Source: Caldilinea sp. CFX5 (GTDB taxonomy: Bacteria; Chloroflexota; Anaerolineae; Caldilineales; Caldilineaceae). From it: a stretch of DNA of 64,000 nt. The position numbers were made by a program, and so were the translations under genes. The notes under the pieces are model-generated. The model saw nothing but the letters and a program-made list of their open reading frames with translations. It did no database searches and was not told where the DNA came from. Below, piece by piece: positions 1 to 10,100 of this stretch. The stretch spans positions 1 to 64,000 of the forward strand of contig QWII01000033.1 in NCBI GenBank assembly GCA_021405325.1, read 5' to 3'. Each line of letters opens with the position of its first letter. Position 1 is the stretch's first letter.

Positions 1-1
1 G

Positions 2-286
2 CAGAAGTTTACGCTCTTCAACCAGAATGGCGTGCCCATGCGCGCGACGGTGGATATTACCTTTACCCAATATGTGGATGAGGAGGACTATCCCAACCAG
101 AACCCCACCTCCGGCGACGGACCGGTGAATCAGGTCTGGCGTGTGCGCGGCGGCGACCGGTTGGACAACATCGCCGCCGCGGTCTATGGCGATCCCGGCC
201 AGTGGCGCACGATTGCGCGGGCGAATGACTTGCTTGACCCGTTGGCCCTACGTCCCGGCCAATATTTGAAGCTACCCATGAGTTAA
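2..286 (+). CDS. eCIS tube/baseplate adaptor with LysM domain (Afp7/Pvc7-like), 5' partial
   Basis: The frame is open to the window edge, so this is the C-terminal end of a longer protein. The visible 94 residues begin KFTLFNQNGVPMRA, the typical N-terminal-domain ending of contractile injection system tube adaptors, and finish with a LysM-like module (WRVRGGDRLDNIAAAVYGDP ... WRTIARAND ... LRPGQYLKLP). In Afp/PVC particles such a protein links the inner tube to the spike hub. It lies 12 bp before the VgrG-like gene in the usual eCIS order. A GTG at 32 could act as an internal start, but the upstream in-frame residues match the family, so truncation by the window is the better reading. Confidence 0.85.
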   Translation, partial: QKFTLFNQNGVPMRATVDITFTQYVDEEDYPNQNPTSGDGPVNQVWRVRGGDRLDNIAAAVYGDPGQWRTIARANDLLDPLALRPGQYLKLPMS

Positions 287-298
287 TCAGACTAACCT

Positions 299-2116
299 AT
301 GCCGAAATCAAATCAGTTTGTCAGTGATATTTACATCCGCCTTAATGGCGCCGACCTGGAACCGCCGGCGATCAATCAGGTCACAGAGGTGACGGTCGAT
401 CAACATGTCCATCTGCCGGGCCTCTTTACCATCCGCCTCTATGATCCGGATCTGACGCTACTCGACACTGGTCACTTTGACCCGGCGACGCCGATTGAAA
501 TCTGGGCGCGCGATGCCCAGGATCGACCGGTTTCTCTCATCAAAGGGGAGATCACCGCCATTGCGCCCGAATTTGGCGAAGGTATGATTGCTGAATTGGT
601 GGTGCGCGGCTACGACCAGTCGCACCGCCTCTATCGCGAAGTGAAGAGCAAAACCTATCTCAATGTCAAAGATAGCGACCTGGCGACCCAATTTGCCCAA
701 AAGGCCGGGCTGGATCCGCTGGTGGAGGCCACGCCGACGGTCTATGATCATCTCTATCAACATAACCTTTCCGACCTGCAATTTCTCATGCAGCGCGCCT
801 GGCGCATCGGCTATGAATGTTATGTTGACGGCGACAAGCTGATCTTCCGCAAGCCGGCCCCAGCCAACGCCCCGGCGCCACTGACACTGGCTTGGGGCGA
901 GGATCTGCTCTCCTTTCACCCCCAGATGACGCTGGCCGAACAGGTGGAGGAGGTGGAGGTCAAGGGATGGGATGTGCAAAAAAAAGCGCCCATCGCCGGC
1001 AAAGCGACCAGTGGTGCGCTCTATCCGAACATCCAAGAGAAGCAGCAGGGCGATGCCTGGAGCAAAAAGCTGCCGATAGCCGCCAAAATGGTTATTGTGG
1101 ATCAACCGCCGGTCAGCCAGGCCGAGGCGTTGATCCTGGCGCAGGCGCGGTTGAATGAGATCAGTGGTGTCTTTATCGAGGCCGAAGGGGTGGCCTTTCG
1201 CCGCCCGGAGATCAAGGCCGGCCAACGTCTCAAGTTGACCGGGTTGGGCAAACGCTTCAGCGGCGCCTATCTGATCACCAGCGCGACCCATCACTACAGC
1301 CACGCCGGTTTCAAAACCACCTTTAGTGTACGCGGCGCGCGCACCGGTCTGCTCATCGATCAGATTGGTCACGCCGACCGGCTCCACCGCTGGCCGGGCG
1401 TCGTGCCGGCCATTGTGACCAACAACGATGATCCCAGCGGCTGGGGGCGGGTGAAGGTCAAGTTTCCCTGGATGTCCGATAAAGAAGAGAGCGATTGGGC
1501 CAGAGTGTTGGGGGTGGGCGCCGGCGGCAAGGCCGGTTTTTGTAGCGTGCCGGCGGTGCAAAATGAGGTGCTGGTGACTTTTGTCCATGGCGACTTTGGC
1601 TGTCCGGTGGTCCTGGGTGGTCTCTGGAATGGGCAGGATGCCCTGCCCGCACAGGTTGCCGATGCGCCTGAAGGCGAAAAGGCGCAGGTGCGTTCCTGGC
1701 ATACGCCCAAGGGCCACCGGCTCACTCTGTATGACAACAGTGACAACAAGATCGAAATGGTGACGGCCGGCGGCCATCAACTGACGCTGGATGAGGCAGG
1801 CAAGAAAGTCGCTGTGGTCACACAGGGCGGTCATAAGCTGACGCTCGATGACCAGGGGCGCAAGATTGAATTGAACAGCACCGGCGGATTGATGGTGACG
1901 TTGGACGATAATGCCCTGCAAGTGACCGTCATGTCGCCCACCAACGTGACCGTTCAGGCCGGCGCCACCTTGACCTTGCAAGCCGCCACCTTGGCCCTGG
2001 TTGCTACCACTCTAAGCCTCTCCGCCGCCAGCCTGGCGATGAGCGGCACAGGCAACATTGATCTAAGCACCACCGGCGCCGTTTCCATCAAAGGCGCAAC
2101 TGTTGCATTGAATTAA
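299..2116 (+). CDS. VgrG-like spike/hub protein of eCIS (Afp8/Pvc8-like)
   Basis: 605 residues. Residues 1 to about 350 have the gp27/phage late-control-D hub fold (early TFHxxD-like strands, VVRGYDQSHRLYR, ISGVFIEAEGVAFRRPEIKAG). Residues about 365-445 form a gp5-like OB fold (WPGVVPAIVTNNDDPSGWGR, then FVHGDFGCPVVLGGLWNG). The last 150 residues are short repeats (GGHQLTLDEAGKK, GGHKLTLDDQGRK) expected to build the trimeric beta-helix spike. It would sit at the tip of the tube, under the PAAR cone encoded next. There is no obvious Shine-Dalgarno, so translation may be coupled to the preceding gene. A long antisense open frame covers the middle of the gene but shows no domain and is disregarded. 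Confidence 0.93.
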   Translation: MPKSNQFVSDIYIRLNGADLEPPAINQVTEVTVDQHVHLPGLFTIRLYDPDLTLLDTGHFDPATPIEIWARDAQDRPVSLIKGEITAIAPEFGEGMIAELVVRGYDQSHRLYREVKSKTYLNVKDSDLATQFAQKAGLDPLVEATPTVYDHLYQHNLSDLQFLMQRAWRIGYECYVDGDKLIFRKPAPANAPAPLTLAWGEDLLSFHPQMTLAEQVEEVEVKGWDVQKKAPIAGKATSGALYPNIQEKQQGDAWSKKLPIAAKMVIVDQPPVSQAEALILAQARLNEISGVFIEAEGVAFRRPEIKAGQRLKLTGLGKRFSGAYLITSATHHYSHAGFKTTFSVRGARTGLLIDQIGHADRLHRWPGVVPAIVTNNDDPSGWGRVKVKFPWMSDKEESDWARVLGVGAGGKAGFCSVPAVQNEVLVTFVHGDFGCPVVLGGLWNGQDALPAQVADAPEGEKAQVRSWHTPKGHRLTLYDNSDNKIEMVTAGGHQLTLDEAGKKVAVVTQGGHKLTLDDQGRKIELNSTGGLMVTLDDNALQVTVMSPTNVTVQAGATLTLQAATLALVATTLSLSAASLAMSGTGNIDLSTTGAVSIKGATVALN

Positions 2117-2119
2117 TGG

Positions 2120-2184
2120 GTTCGTTGGTTAGTGCGCTCGGTGGTTGAGCCTGTCGAAACCACCGAGCGCACTAACCAACGAAC
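2120..2184. repeat. 27-bp perfect palindrome with 11-nt loop GAGCCTGTCGA
   Basis: Arms at 2120-2146 and 2158-2184 are perfect complements; the loop is GAGCCTGTCGA. It starts 3 bp after the VgrG stop and ends 20 bp before the PAAR start, inside the eCIS transcription unit. The same 11-nt loop, with unrelated stems, recurs at 39080-39090 and, inverted, at 48066-48076. No T-run follows, so it is a mobile palindrome or an mRNA processing/attenuation element rather than a classical terminator. Confidence 0.9.
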
Positions 2185-2204
2185 TTTTCACAAGGAGCTT
2201 ATTG

Positions 2205-2594
2205 ATGACCGCACAAGTTTGTATGGGTGCCACCCTGGCTTGCACCTTTGGTCTTGGCCCCAGCACCTTGACCGTGACGCCGGAAAACCGTTTGACCGCC
2301 AGCACTTTACCGGCGGCAACGATCATGGATTTTGTTCCCATGAAGAACATTGCGCCCTTCCCACTCTGCAGTAGCCCGGCCAACCCGGCGGTGATTGCGG
2401 CGACGGCGGCTAAGCTGGGTGTTTTCACCCCGGCGGCCTGTCTGCCCGTCACTACGCAACCGTGGACGCCTGGCTCACTGACAATTCTGATTGGCGGCCA
2501 GCCGGCCTTGAATCAGAGTTCCACCCTGCTCTGTCAATGGGGCGGCGTCATTAGCGTCAGTGGACCAGGACAGGTGACGGTGACAGTGCCATGA
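2205..2594 (+). CDS. PAAR-like tip protein, DUF4280 family (Afp10-like)
   Basis: 129 residues. The start at ATG 2205 is chosen because AAGGAG lies 8 nt upstream; an in-frame ATG at 2145 would translate the hairpin. DUF4280 hallmarks are visible: VCMGATLACTFG near the N-terminus and a second half ending in GGQPALNQSSTLLCQWGG and a ..SGPGQ tail. DUF4280 proteins are PAAR-like cones that cap VgrG spikes in eCIS and T6SS. The gene overlaps the gp25 gene by 4 nt (ATGA), so the two are translationally coupled. Here the PAAR gene precedes gp25, while in Afp/PVC loci gp25 comes first. Confidence 0.88.
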   Translation: MTAQVCMGATLACTFGLGPSTLTVTPENRLTASTLPAATIMDFVPMKNIAPFPLCSSPANPAVIAATAAKLGVFTPAACLPVTTQPWTPGSLTILIGGQPALNQSSTLLCQWGGVISVSGPGQVTVTVP

Positions 2595-3004
2595 GTAGCA
2601 CGCCCTTGGATCCCAATCTGATTATCGGGCGAGGGTGGGCCTTTCCGCCCCGCCTTGGCCCGCAAGGCGAGATCGCGCTGACTCATGCCCAAAACGAGAT
2701 TGAGCAGGCGATCTGGATCATTCTCAGCACGGCGCCGGGCGAACGAGTGATGCGTCCCCGCTTTGGCAGCCGTCTGCATGAATTGGTCTTTGCCCCCAAC
2801 AACGGCGAAACGGCGGCGGTGGCCCGCCGCTATGTCGAAGAGGCGCTGGGCATGTGGGAGCCGCGCATTCAGGTCATGGATGTACGGGTGCGCAATGACT
2901 TAGCAGAACGCAATTATTTACTGATCGAGCTGCATTATCTGATCAAAGCCACCCATGACCAACGCAGCCTGGTCTATCCATTTTATTTGATTCCAGAGGA
3001 ATAG
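2591..3004 (+). CDS. gp25/IraD-like baseplate protein (Afp9/Pvc9-like)
   Basis: 137 residues, the usual length of the GPW/gp25 family. Diagnostic features are LSTAPGERVMRPRFGSRLHE (residues about 46-65) and the EPR motif (MWEPRI, about residue 97-102) that nucleates sheath assembly in T4, T6SS and eCIS baseplates. It overlaps the PAAR gene by 4 nt and is followed within 3 bp by the baseplate J gene, so it belongs to one operon. The assignment is firm. Confidence 0.93.
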   Translation: MSSTPLDPNLIIGRGWAFPPRLGPQGEIALTHAQNEIEQAIWIILSTAPGERVMRPRFGSRLHELVFAPNNGETAAVARRYVEEALGMWEPRIQVMDVRVRNDLAERNYLLIELHYLIKATHDQRSLVYPFYLIPEE

Positions 3005-3007
3005 TTG

Positions 3008-5050
3008 ATGTTGAAGGATATGAAGCTGGATGATCGCACCTTCCAGCAGATCGTTGATGAAATGCGCAAACGCATCCCCTTCTACTGCCCGGAGTGGACC
3101 GACCACAACGTCAGTGATCCGGGGATTACGTTGCTGGAACTCTTCGCCTGGATGATGGAGATTCTGCTCTTTCGCGTCAACCAGGTGCCGGATCTCCATA
3201 CGATCCGCTTTTTAGAGCTGTTGGGGCTGCATTATGAAAGCCCCCGCGCTGCGCAAGGGCGTGTTACTTTCTGGTTATCCGAACCCTTTCAGGGCGGCGC
3301 GCTGGTAATCGGCGATGATGTCGAGGTTGCCACCACGCAGACCGAAACTGAAGCGCCTGAGGTTTTTCGCGTCATTGAGCCATTTCCGTTAAAAGCCCCC
3401 AAACTAGCAACCGTAATCGCCCAGGAACGAGGGGGACGCACCCATGCCAAATTTAATTTGCAACAGACCGAGGAGGCGGACCGCTTACGCAATGAAGGGG
3501 TGGATGTCTTCTGCGCTGTCCAGGAAGAGGATGCGCTCTACTTGGGCTTTAGCAGTGATCTGAGCCACCACGTTCTGCGGCTGACACTGGAAGTGGAAGA
3601 CCTGCGCGCCGCCGGCGGCGGACGGAGCGCCCCGCCTTATCAGTGGCAGGCGCACACGGCCCAAGGCTGGGTGACTTGCCCGGTGAAGGATGGCGAGGAT
3701 CGCACAGAAAACATGAACCATACCAACTACACCCAATTTGCGCTGCCGGCGTTACAAGCGACCAGCATTGAGGGTATTACCCAATATTGGATTCGGGTTG
3801 AGCTACAAAAGCACCGTTACAAACTCTCGCCTCGCTTGTTTCGGGTTGTGCCGGTGGTTATCGGCTGTAGTGTCTTGGTGCGCCATGAGCAAAAGGTGGA
3901 AAACGAGCAGCTTGGCGCCTTTGATGGAGCGCCCGATCAACGCTTCTTTCTCCAACATAAGCCGCTGCTTGCGCGCGCCCCTGGTGAACATCTGCTGGTG
4001 GATGATGAGAAGTGGGAGGAAGTACCCGATTTTGCCGATTCGGCGGCAACCTTGCCGGAGCGTCGCCCCAAAAAACATTACATGCTGGATAGCGCCACCG
4101 GTGAGTTGCGTTTTGGCCCGGCCATTCGCCAGCGGGACGGTTCGGTCAAACAATATGGGCAGATTCCGCCACGTCACGCCAAATTGAAGTTCAGCCGCTA
4201 CCGCTACGGCGGCGGTCTCAAGGGCAATCTGGCGCCGGGGAAGATCAACACGCTGAAAAGTTCGCTCAGTTTTATCAAGCGGGTGGAGAACCTGGAGCCG
4301 ATTATCGGTGGCCTGGATCAGGAGACGCTGGAAGAGTTAGCGATGCGCGCTACGCGCTTGCTGCGCGGTTCACAGCGCGCCGTCACCGCCGAAGATTTTG
4401 CTTGGTTGGCGCAGAACGAATATAACCGCCGCCAAAACCGCACCATGGTTGCTAGAGCCAAATGTGTAGCGGCGGAGGGCGCCAACCCGGCCCAGCCCGG
4501 CCAGGTGGAATTGCTGGTCGTGCCTTACGTGCCGGCCGATCCGTTCTTGTTGGGGCGTTTGCTCAGCGAAAAACTGGTGAACGCCTTCGAACTGCTCAAT
4601 GCGCCGGCGACCCAGAGCAGCGCCGCCAACCGGCTGGCCGAGGGACAATCACTCTACAACTTTATCAAAGAGCGTTGTTTAGTGACTACCAACTTGAAAG
4701 TCACTGCCGCCGAGTATCAATGGGTGGCGGTGCATGTCAATGTTCAGGCGCCGGAGGCGCAGCGCGCGCGCTGGGAAGAGCAATTGTTGACCAAACTCTA
4801 TCGCTTTCTAAATCCGGTTACCGGCGGCGCCGCCGGCGAAGGGTGGCCGTGGGGCGCCGCCTTACAATTACAAGACCTCTACGATCATTTGCGTGGCGGT
4901 GATACTGCGGAGATCGGTCGGCGTATCCGGGAGATCAGCATCTTTAAGGCCACTCCCGATGGCGCTTCCTACGGCCAGGTTTGTGAAGAAGTTCCCATTA
5001 GCTCGCGCACGGTCATTGCGTCGGGCCAACATGTCATTCGTTTTCTCTAA
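3008..5050 (+). CDS. Baseplate J/gp47-like protein of eCIS (Afp11/12-like)
   Basis: 680 residues from ATG 3008; a TTG one codon upstream is also possible. The N-terminus (CPEWTDHNVSDPGITLLELF) is the signature of eCIS and putative-baseplate-assembly proteins that form the wedge around the hub. The centre carries ETLEELAMRATRLLRGSQRA and VTAEDFAWLA, typical of the gp47/J domain. Only one J-type wedge gene lies between gp25 and the tail I gene, whereas Afp/PVC have two (Afp11 and Afp12); a second could lie upstream of the window or be absent. It is followed 2 bp later by the FHA-tail gene. Confidence 0.9.
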   Translation: MLKDMKLDDRTFQQIVDEMRKRIPFYCPEWTDHNVSDPGITLLELFAWMMEILLFRVNQVPDLHTIRFLELLGLHYESPRAAQGRVTFWLSEPFQGGALVIGDDVEVATTQTETEAPEVFRVIEPFPLKAPKLATVIAQERGGRTHAKFNLQQTEEADRLRNEGVDVFCAVQEEDALYLGFSSDLSHHVLRLTLEVEDLRAAGGGRSAPPYQWQAHTAQGWVTCPVKDGEDRTENMNHTNYTQFALPALQATSIEGITQYWIRVELQKHRYKLSPRLFRVVPVVIGCSVLVRHEQKVENEQLGAFDGAPDQRFFLQHKPLLARAPGEHLLVDDEKWEEVPDFADSAATLPERRPKKHYMLDSATGELRFGPAIRQRDGSVKQYGQIPPRHAKLKFSRYRYGGGLKGNLAPGKINTLKSSLSFIKRVENLEPIIGGLDQETLEELAMRATRLLRGSQRAVTAEDFAWLAQNEYNRRQNRTMVARAKCVAAEGANPAQPGQVELLVVPYVPADPFLLGRLLSEKLVNAFELLNAPATQSSAANRLAEGQSLYNFIKERCLVTTNLKVTAAEYQWVAVHVNVQAPEAQRARWEEQLLTKLYRFLNPVTGGAAGEGWPWGAALQLQDLYDHLRGGDTAEIGRRIREISIFKATPDGASYGQVCEEVPISSRTVIASGQHVIRFL

Positions 5051-5052
5051 CT

Positions 5053-6081
5053 ATGCAATATCGATTACGCATTTATGGCCCTGGCGGCCTGCAAGATTTT
5101 GTCCTGCCGGTGGGTGAATTTATCGTGGGGCGCAACCCGCTTGGTCCCAACCAATTGATGGTGCCGCTTGATTACCTGTTGGACACTCATCTGGTCTTTC
5201 ATACCTCTGCCGATCAATCAACGGTGATCGTGGGGTCAGCCACCCAACCGGCGCATGACACCCACCTGAATGGGCAACCGCTGCGCGCCAATCTGACGAC
5301 CCGCTTGCAGGATGGCGACCTGTTGACCATTCGCCACCCGGCGCAACCGGATCAGTTACTGGCCTTCCTGGTGGAGATCTTTGGTCAGGCGCCAACGTCG
5401 GCCTTGGCGCCGGCGCAGGAAGTGGTGAGCTATGGCGTGCCACCCGGTCTCCGCTGTCAGAGCGTGCGGTTTTTGCAGCTCTTGCCGGCCATCTATCAAC
5501 CGGAGCGCCCCATTCTGGATTGCCTTGATCCGCAGGGGTGGGCGGCCGCAGCGACGGATGACCTGGCGGCTGATAGGATGAGTGGCCCGCGCTGTAGTAC
5601 GTGTGGTCGCCAAACACCCCTTGATCGGGCGCCCGACACCTTTTTGTCGCGTTACCTGGCGCTCTTTGAAGCGCTGCTCTTGCCGCTAGAGGGCGCTGTC
5701 GCCAATTTTGATCTCTTTCTCAACCCGCGCACGGCGCCCGACGCCTTTTTGCCCTGGTTGGAAAGTTGGTTTGGACTGGACGCCGGCTGGAGCGTGGCCC
5801 AGCGGCGCGCCTTGCTGGCCGGCTTTGCCTGGCGGGGAACCCGGCTTGGTCTATGCCGCATGGTGGAAAGCTACACCGGTCACTCCCCCTTGATTATGGA
5901 TGAGGAGGCCGGGTTGCCGCCTCACACCTTTCGTGTCGTGCTGCCGGTTTCCCTGGGCGAGTTGGCGCAGCAACAGATTTCCGAGGCGTCGCTGCGCCGG
6001 TTGTTGGATCTCTGTAAACCGGCGCACACGACCTATCAACTGGAATTTCAACCGGTGGCACTGACCACGGCTGGCGCTTGA
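5053..6081 (+). CDS. FHA domain fused to phage tail protein I (baseplate component)
   Basis: 342 residues. Residues about 1-110 form an FHA-like beta-sandwich: FIVGRNPLGPNQLMVPLDYL keeps the Gly-Arg that contacts phosphothreonine, and THLNGQPL keeps the Asn-Gly turn, but the Ser is not obvious. Residues about 135-335 are a tail protein I/P2 gpI-like domain (FLQLLPAIYQ, FLSRYLALFEALLLPLEGAV, LPWLESWFGLD, GTRLGLCRMVESYTG). Between them four Cys (C145, C170, C187, C190 region) could bind a metal. gpI proteins link baseplate wedges; the added FHA could dock the particle on the membrane proteins encoded next. It starts 2 bp after the J gene. Confidence 0.85.
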   Translation: MQYRLRIYGPGGLQDFVLPVGEFIVGRNPLGPNQLMVPLDYLLDTHLVFHTSADQSTVIVGSATQPAHDTHLNGQPLRANLTTRLQDGDLLTIRHPAQPDQLLAFLVEIFGQAPTSALAPAQEVVSYGVPPGLRCQSVRFLQLLPAIYQPERPILDCLDPQGWAAAATDDLAADRMSGPRCSTCGRQTPLDRAPDTFLSRYLALFEALLLPLEGAVANFDLFLNPRTAPDAFLPWLESWFGLDAGWSVAQRRALLAGFAWRGTRLGLCRMVESYTGHSPLIMDEEAGLPPHTFRVVLPVSLGELAQQQISEASLRRLLDLCKPAHTTYQLEFQPVALTTAGA

Positions 6082-6083
6082 CT

Positions 6084-7163
6084 ATGGCTATTTCAACGGC
6101 TTACCGGATCCGCATGGAAGCGCCCTCCGGCGAATGTACGGTGCTGAAATGCGCGGTCGACGAATTCACCATTGGCAGCGCGCCCCACAATGATCTGGTC
6201 TTACAAGGGGGAGGCATTGCTCCCGAACATCTGCGGGTCAGATTTCGGCGCAATGGGGAGGTGGTTGTCTCCGACTGGACGGATGAGGACCAGGAGTTCT
6301 ACCCCTGGCAGCTACGGCAACTCTATCTGGTCGGCGGCTACCGTTTGTGGTTGGAACGGGACAATGATCGCTCCGGGTGGATGCCGGCGCCCAAAACGCT
6401 TTGGGCGCGTTTTCGGCATCAAGCGCGCCTGACCGGACGGATTGTGCGCGATGAGCCGCGGAGTCCTCTGGCGCGCCGCATCTTCTTTTTTACGCTATTG
6501 GGGTTGCTGGTGGCTCTCTTTGGGTGGTTCTATGATAATGAGCGCAACTATCAAGTGGTGGCCAACTTGCCGTTACTGACGATGACGCCGACGCCAACGG
6601 TCACGGCCACGCCGACCGTCACTATGACGCCGACGCCGACGCCGACAGCGACGGCAACGGCGGCCCCTACGGCCACCTTCACGCCGATGCCCACCGCGAC
6701 GCCGGTGATTCTGCCCGACACGCGCGGAACTTTGTGGCCTGTGCCGGCGGAACAATCGGCATTTGGCGTCTGGTTTCAGCCGGCTACACTGCCAATCGGC
6801 GGGCAATATTGGAAAGTGGTGAGCGTGGAATGGTTGCGCGGTGACGCCGCCAATGGCAAGAGCAACATCTACGTCGAGGTATTGAATGCAGCCGGTGGGC
6901 GCGATCCTAACCAAAGCGTCTTGCTCACCGATATTTATGGTGTGCCGCAAATAACAAAACGGAGCGATGAAAAACCGGAGGATGAGTATCATCACTATGC
7001 CTGTGATTTTCCTATGTTCAATGCCGGCCCCAGCTATCGCGTGCAGATCCAGAGCGGTCCGCCCAGTGAAATTGTGCATGGTCTCGGCGGTGGGCTACAA
7101 GGCGATCCCCGCGCCGTTGCCAGCTTCCGGGTTATTTTTCAATTGACCACACGTATGCAGTAA
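6084..7163 (+). CDS. FHA-like membrane protein with Thr/Pro stalk and extracytoplasmic domain
   Basis: 359 residues. Residues about 5-95 resemble FHA (FTIGSAPHNDLVLQGGGIAP then EHLRVRF), but the phosphothreonine-contacting Arg is Ser (IGS) and no STNGT loop is seen, so binding of phosphothreonine is doubtful. One transmembrane segment lies at about 131-152 (FFFTLLGLLVALFGWF). A stalk of TPTPT repeats (about 167-208) leads to a C-terminal domain of about 150 residues of unknown fold. Topology would put FHA in the cytoplasm and the rest outside. ATG 6084 follows the stop of the tail gene by 2 bp, which ties it to the eCIS operon. Confidence 0.7.
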   Translation: MAISTAYRIRMEAPSGECTVLKCAVDEFTIGSAPHNDLVLQGGGIAPEHLRVRFRRNGEVVVSDWTDEDQEFYPWQLRQLYLVGGYRLWLERDNDRSGWMPAPKTLWARFRHQARLTGRIVRDEPRSPLARRIFFFTLLGLLVALFGWFYDNERNYQVVANLPLLTMTPTPTVTATPTVTMTPTPTPTATATAAPTATFTPMPTATPVILPDTRGTLWPVPAEQSAFGVWFQPATLPIGGQYWKVVSVEWLRGDAANGKSNIYVEVLNAAGGRDPNQSVLLTDIYGVPQITKRSDEKPEDEYHHYACDFPMFNAGPSYRVQIQSGPPSEIVHGLGGGLQGDPRAVASFRVIFQLTTRMQ

Positions 7164-7173
7164 AGAATGAGTT

Positions 7174-10100
7174 ATGACTGAGCGCATTGCCACAACCCTT
7201 GGCCGTTTTCAACAATATCAGATTGTGGAAGCCCAGCCCGCCCTGCGCGTAAGCGGCAGTGACTTCTTTAAGGCTTACCATCTGCAAGAACAGCGCCCGG
7301 TGGGCGTCCATTTTGTCGCGTCGCCCTTGCCGTCGGATCAACATTTTCGCGCCCAATTTGGCCCGGCTATGGAACGGGCGCGGCGAATTCAAGACCCCAA
7401 TCTGACTACAGTACGCGAATTTGAACTGGGGGAGCATGAAGGGTACGTTGTCACCGAATGGCTGGAAGGCAAACCATTGCATCAATTGCAGGAAAGCTTG
7501 CGCGTCACCAACCAATCGGTGCGTTTGCTCGACGCCATTGAGATTGTGCAACAGATTGGCTGCGCTGTGGAAACGTTGGATCTCAATGGCAGCCACCTGC
7601 GCGAGATCAACCCGCGCACCATCACCCTTTGTCGTAATGACCAAGGCAAAGCGGCGCCGTTTGAGGCTATCTTAACCGACCTGGGTCTCTTGACCCTGGC
7701 GAATGGCGCCGGCGCTCCTTTGCAAGGGCGCTCCAACCTGGAATTGCGCTATCTGGCGCCGGAACGGCTGGAGGGCAAAGGCCCAACCCTGGCCAGCACG
7801 GTCTATGCCTTGGGCGTCTTGCTCTATGAATTGGTGTTGGATGCAACGCCCTTTCCTATCGAAACAGTAGAAGACGCCCACACCTATAAGAACGCTCGCC
7901 TGCTCCCGTTGCGCACCGCCGACCCCGATTTCCCTAGCGCCTTTGAAGCCGTTCTCTTTACGGCCTTGGAGAAGGATCCGCGCAAACGATATGATCGCCC
8001 GGCTGCCTTGATCAGCGCGCTGGCGCGCGCCCTGGCAACCCTTCAGGTCGTGACTTGGGAGCTGGATCAGCGCCAGGTCGCTGATCTATCGGCGTTGTTA
8101 CCGCCACGCAAAGCACAGCGGAAAGCCCAATCGGTGGCAGCGCGCGTCCAACGGGACATCATCATTGAAAAGCCCCGGTTGAAAGCCACCCTGGCCGGCG
8201 ACAGCACACCGCTTACCATTGCCAACCGCACCAATCAGGTGGATCATTTCCATGTGACGGTGGAGGCGCCGGACGGTTTACCGGAGAACTGGCTGACTGT
8301 TGTCCCCATCAATGAGGGACGCGCCGAGATCAATCAAGTTGCTAAGTTTACCTTGCAGTTGCGGCCCACTGCCGATATTTTTGTACGAGCCAAAGAATAC
8401 CCGGTCAAAGTACGGGTCAGCAGTCGGCTTCGTACCTGGAAAGAAGAGGCAATCGTCACTGTCGTCGTTGAGCGGACGAGTGGTTGCCATGTGGACGCTA
8501 TCTGGCCCCAGGTCATTCTCCCCAACGCCCCGGCGACCCTGGCGATCAAAAATTTGGGCAATGACCGGGAAACCTTTCACATTGTCTGGCGCAGCAAGAA
8601 TGGCGCCATCCGCTTTGAACCGAGCAGCGTCAGCGCCGTGGTGGATGCCCTGGCGGAGACGACCGTGACCTTTTCCCCGGCGCCCCATTGGGTGCCGTGG
8701 TTTGGTCGCGAAAAAAGTCATCCGATCTCCGCCCAGGTGATTGCGCGCAGCAACGGCAACGTGGAAATTCGCGAAGCGGAAGTGCGGGTGCGCAGTGTGT
8801 TGTATCCGCTGTTGCTGATTCTTTCGGCGGTGGCTCTCTTGGTGGCGCTCCTGACGGTTGTCTATAGCCGCCGCCCCCATCTTGTTGATGCCAACGCCCA
8901 CTGGTGTTTGGATCTGCCCAGAGTTTCCGACCAACCGGGATTGGTGACTTGTTGGCGAGAGACGATCAAAAAGCAAGGCGCCCATGTGAAATCCCTGGCG
9001 CTTCAGTTGAACGCGACTGAGAAAGAGATACCGATCATCCTGGTCAGAGGTGTGATCTCGCCGCCGCTCACGGCGGTGACTGTCACGGTCGCGCCTACCC
9101 CCATCGCACCGGCTGCTGTGGCAGCAACCACGACGGCGACCTACACTGCTCATCTGACCAGAGCCACCCATTTCATGTATGTCTATGAGGCGCCTGATCT
9201 GGCGGCGCGACTGGATCGACCACGGCTGGTGGCGCGCAATCTGCTGGGCGAACAGCGTTGGCTTGGCCCGCTGCGCTGGTTGGGGACAAACTACTACGAC
9301 ATTCCCTATTCTCATCTGGCGCCTGGGATCACCCCCACGCCAGTCGTCGGCCAGTTGCGTCAGTTTTGTGTCAAGGCCGACGGCGCCCAGTCACCGCCAG
9401 TCTGTAGCAGCGATGCTCTCCCCAAGCCGATCTTTGAACTGTCCGCTGGGGAAGCCGCCCAACTGCTCTTCGCGTGGGAACCGGTGAATTTAGAGGGCAG
9501 TCAGCCTGTCTTGATCCCAGCCCCCCAAACGATCGATGCGGCCAGCCGGCAGGCCAGCGCACTGGTGCCGACCCAGGCAGGGAATTACACCTATACCTTG
9601 AACATGCAGGACACGACCGGCAAAATTCTGATCTCGCGCACGCTGGTTGTCAAACTCAATGAGATTGGTTGTTTTGTTGACGCCAACCGGGCAGATACCG
9701 AATTGGGGCAGGCGCTCTATCAATCGCCCGGTGAGATCTATGAAAAGATCGGCACTGTAAAGCCGGGCGCTGAAGTGATTGTCAAATCTGCGCCGGCTGA
9801 CTATACCCAAAATGTCGATTGTCGCCAATGGGTGCGCGTTGTTGTCAAGACAACCCAGGAAGAAGGGTGGTTGGACTTTGATGGCTTAAGCTGTTCTACC
9901 AGTCAAATCACGGCGCGACAGAACACAGCGGCCCAGGGAAACTGTGCGCCAGTGGAAGCGACACGCGTTGCCGAGGCGGCGACACAAACAGCAGAACAAA
10001 GCGCCGGTCAAGCAACGGGGCAAACCGCACAAAATGCCGTTGTGCAACTGCCGGTGGAAAAGCCCGCATTCGGTCCAACTGTTATCCCCATCCCAACACC

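Noticed and set aside
458..1981. 507-codon open frame on the minus strand opposite the VgrG-like gene
   Set aside because: Lacks any domain, lies wholly within a clear gene and has low-complexity composition expected from an antisense frame in GC-rich DNA.
8278..9315. 345-codon minus-strand frame opposite the pseudokinase gene
   Set aside because: Rich in His, Arg and Gln as expected of an antisense shadow; no domain seen.
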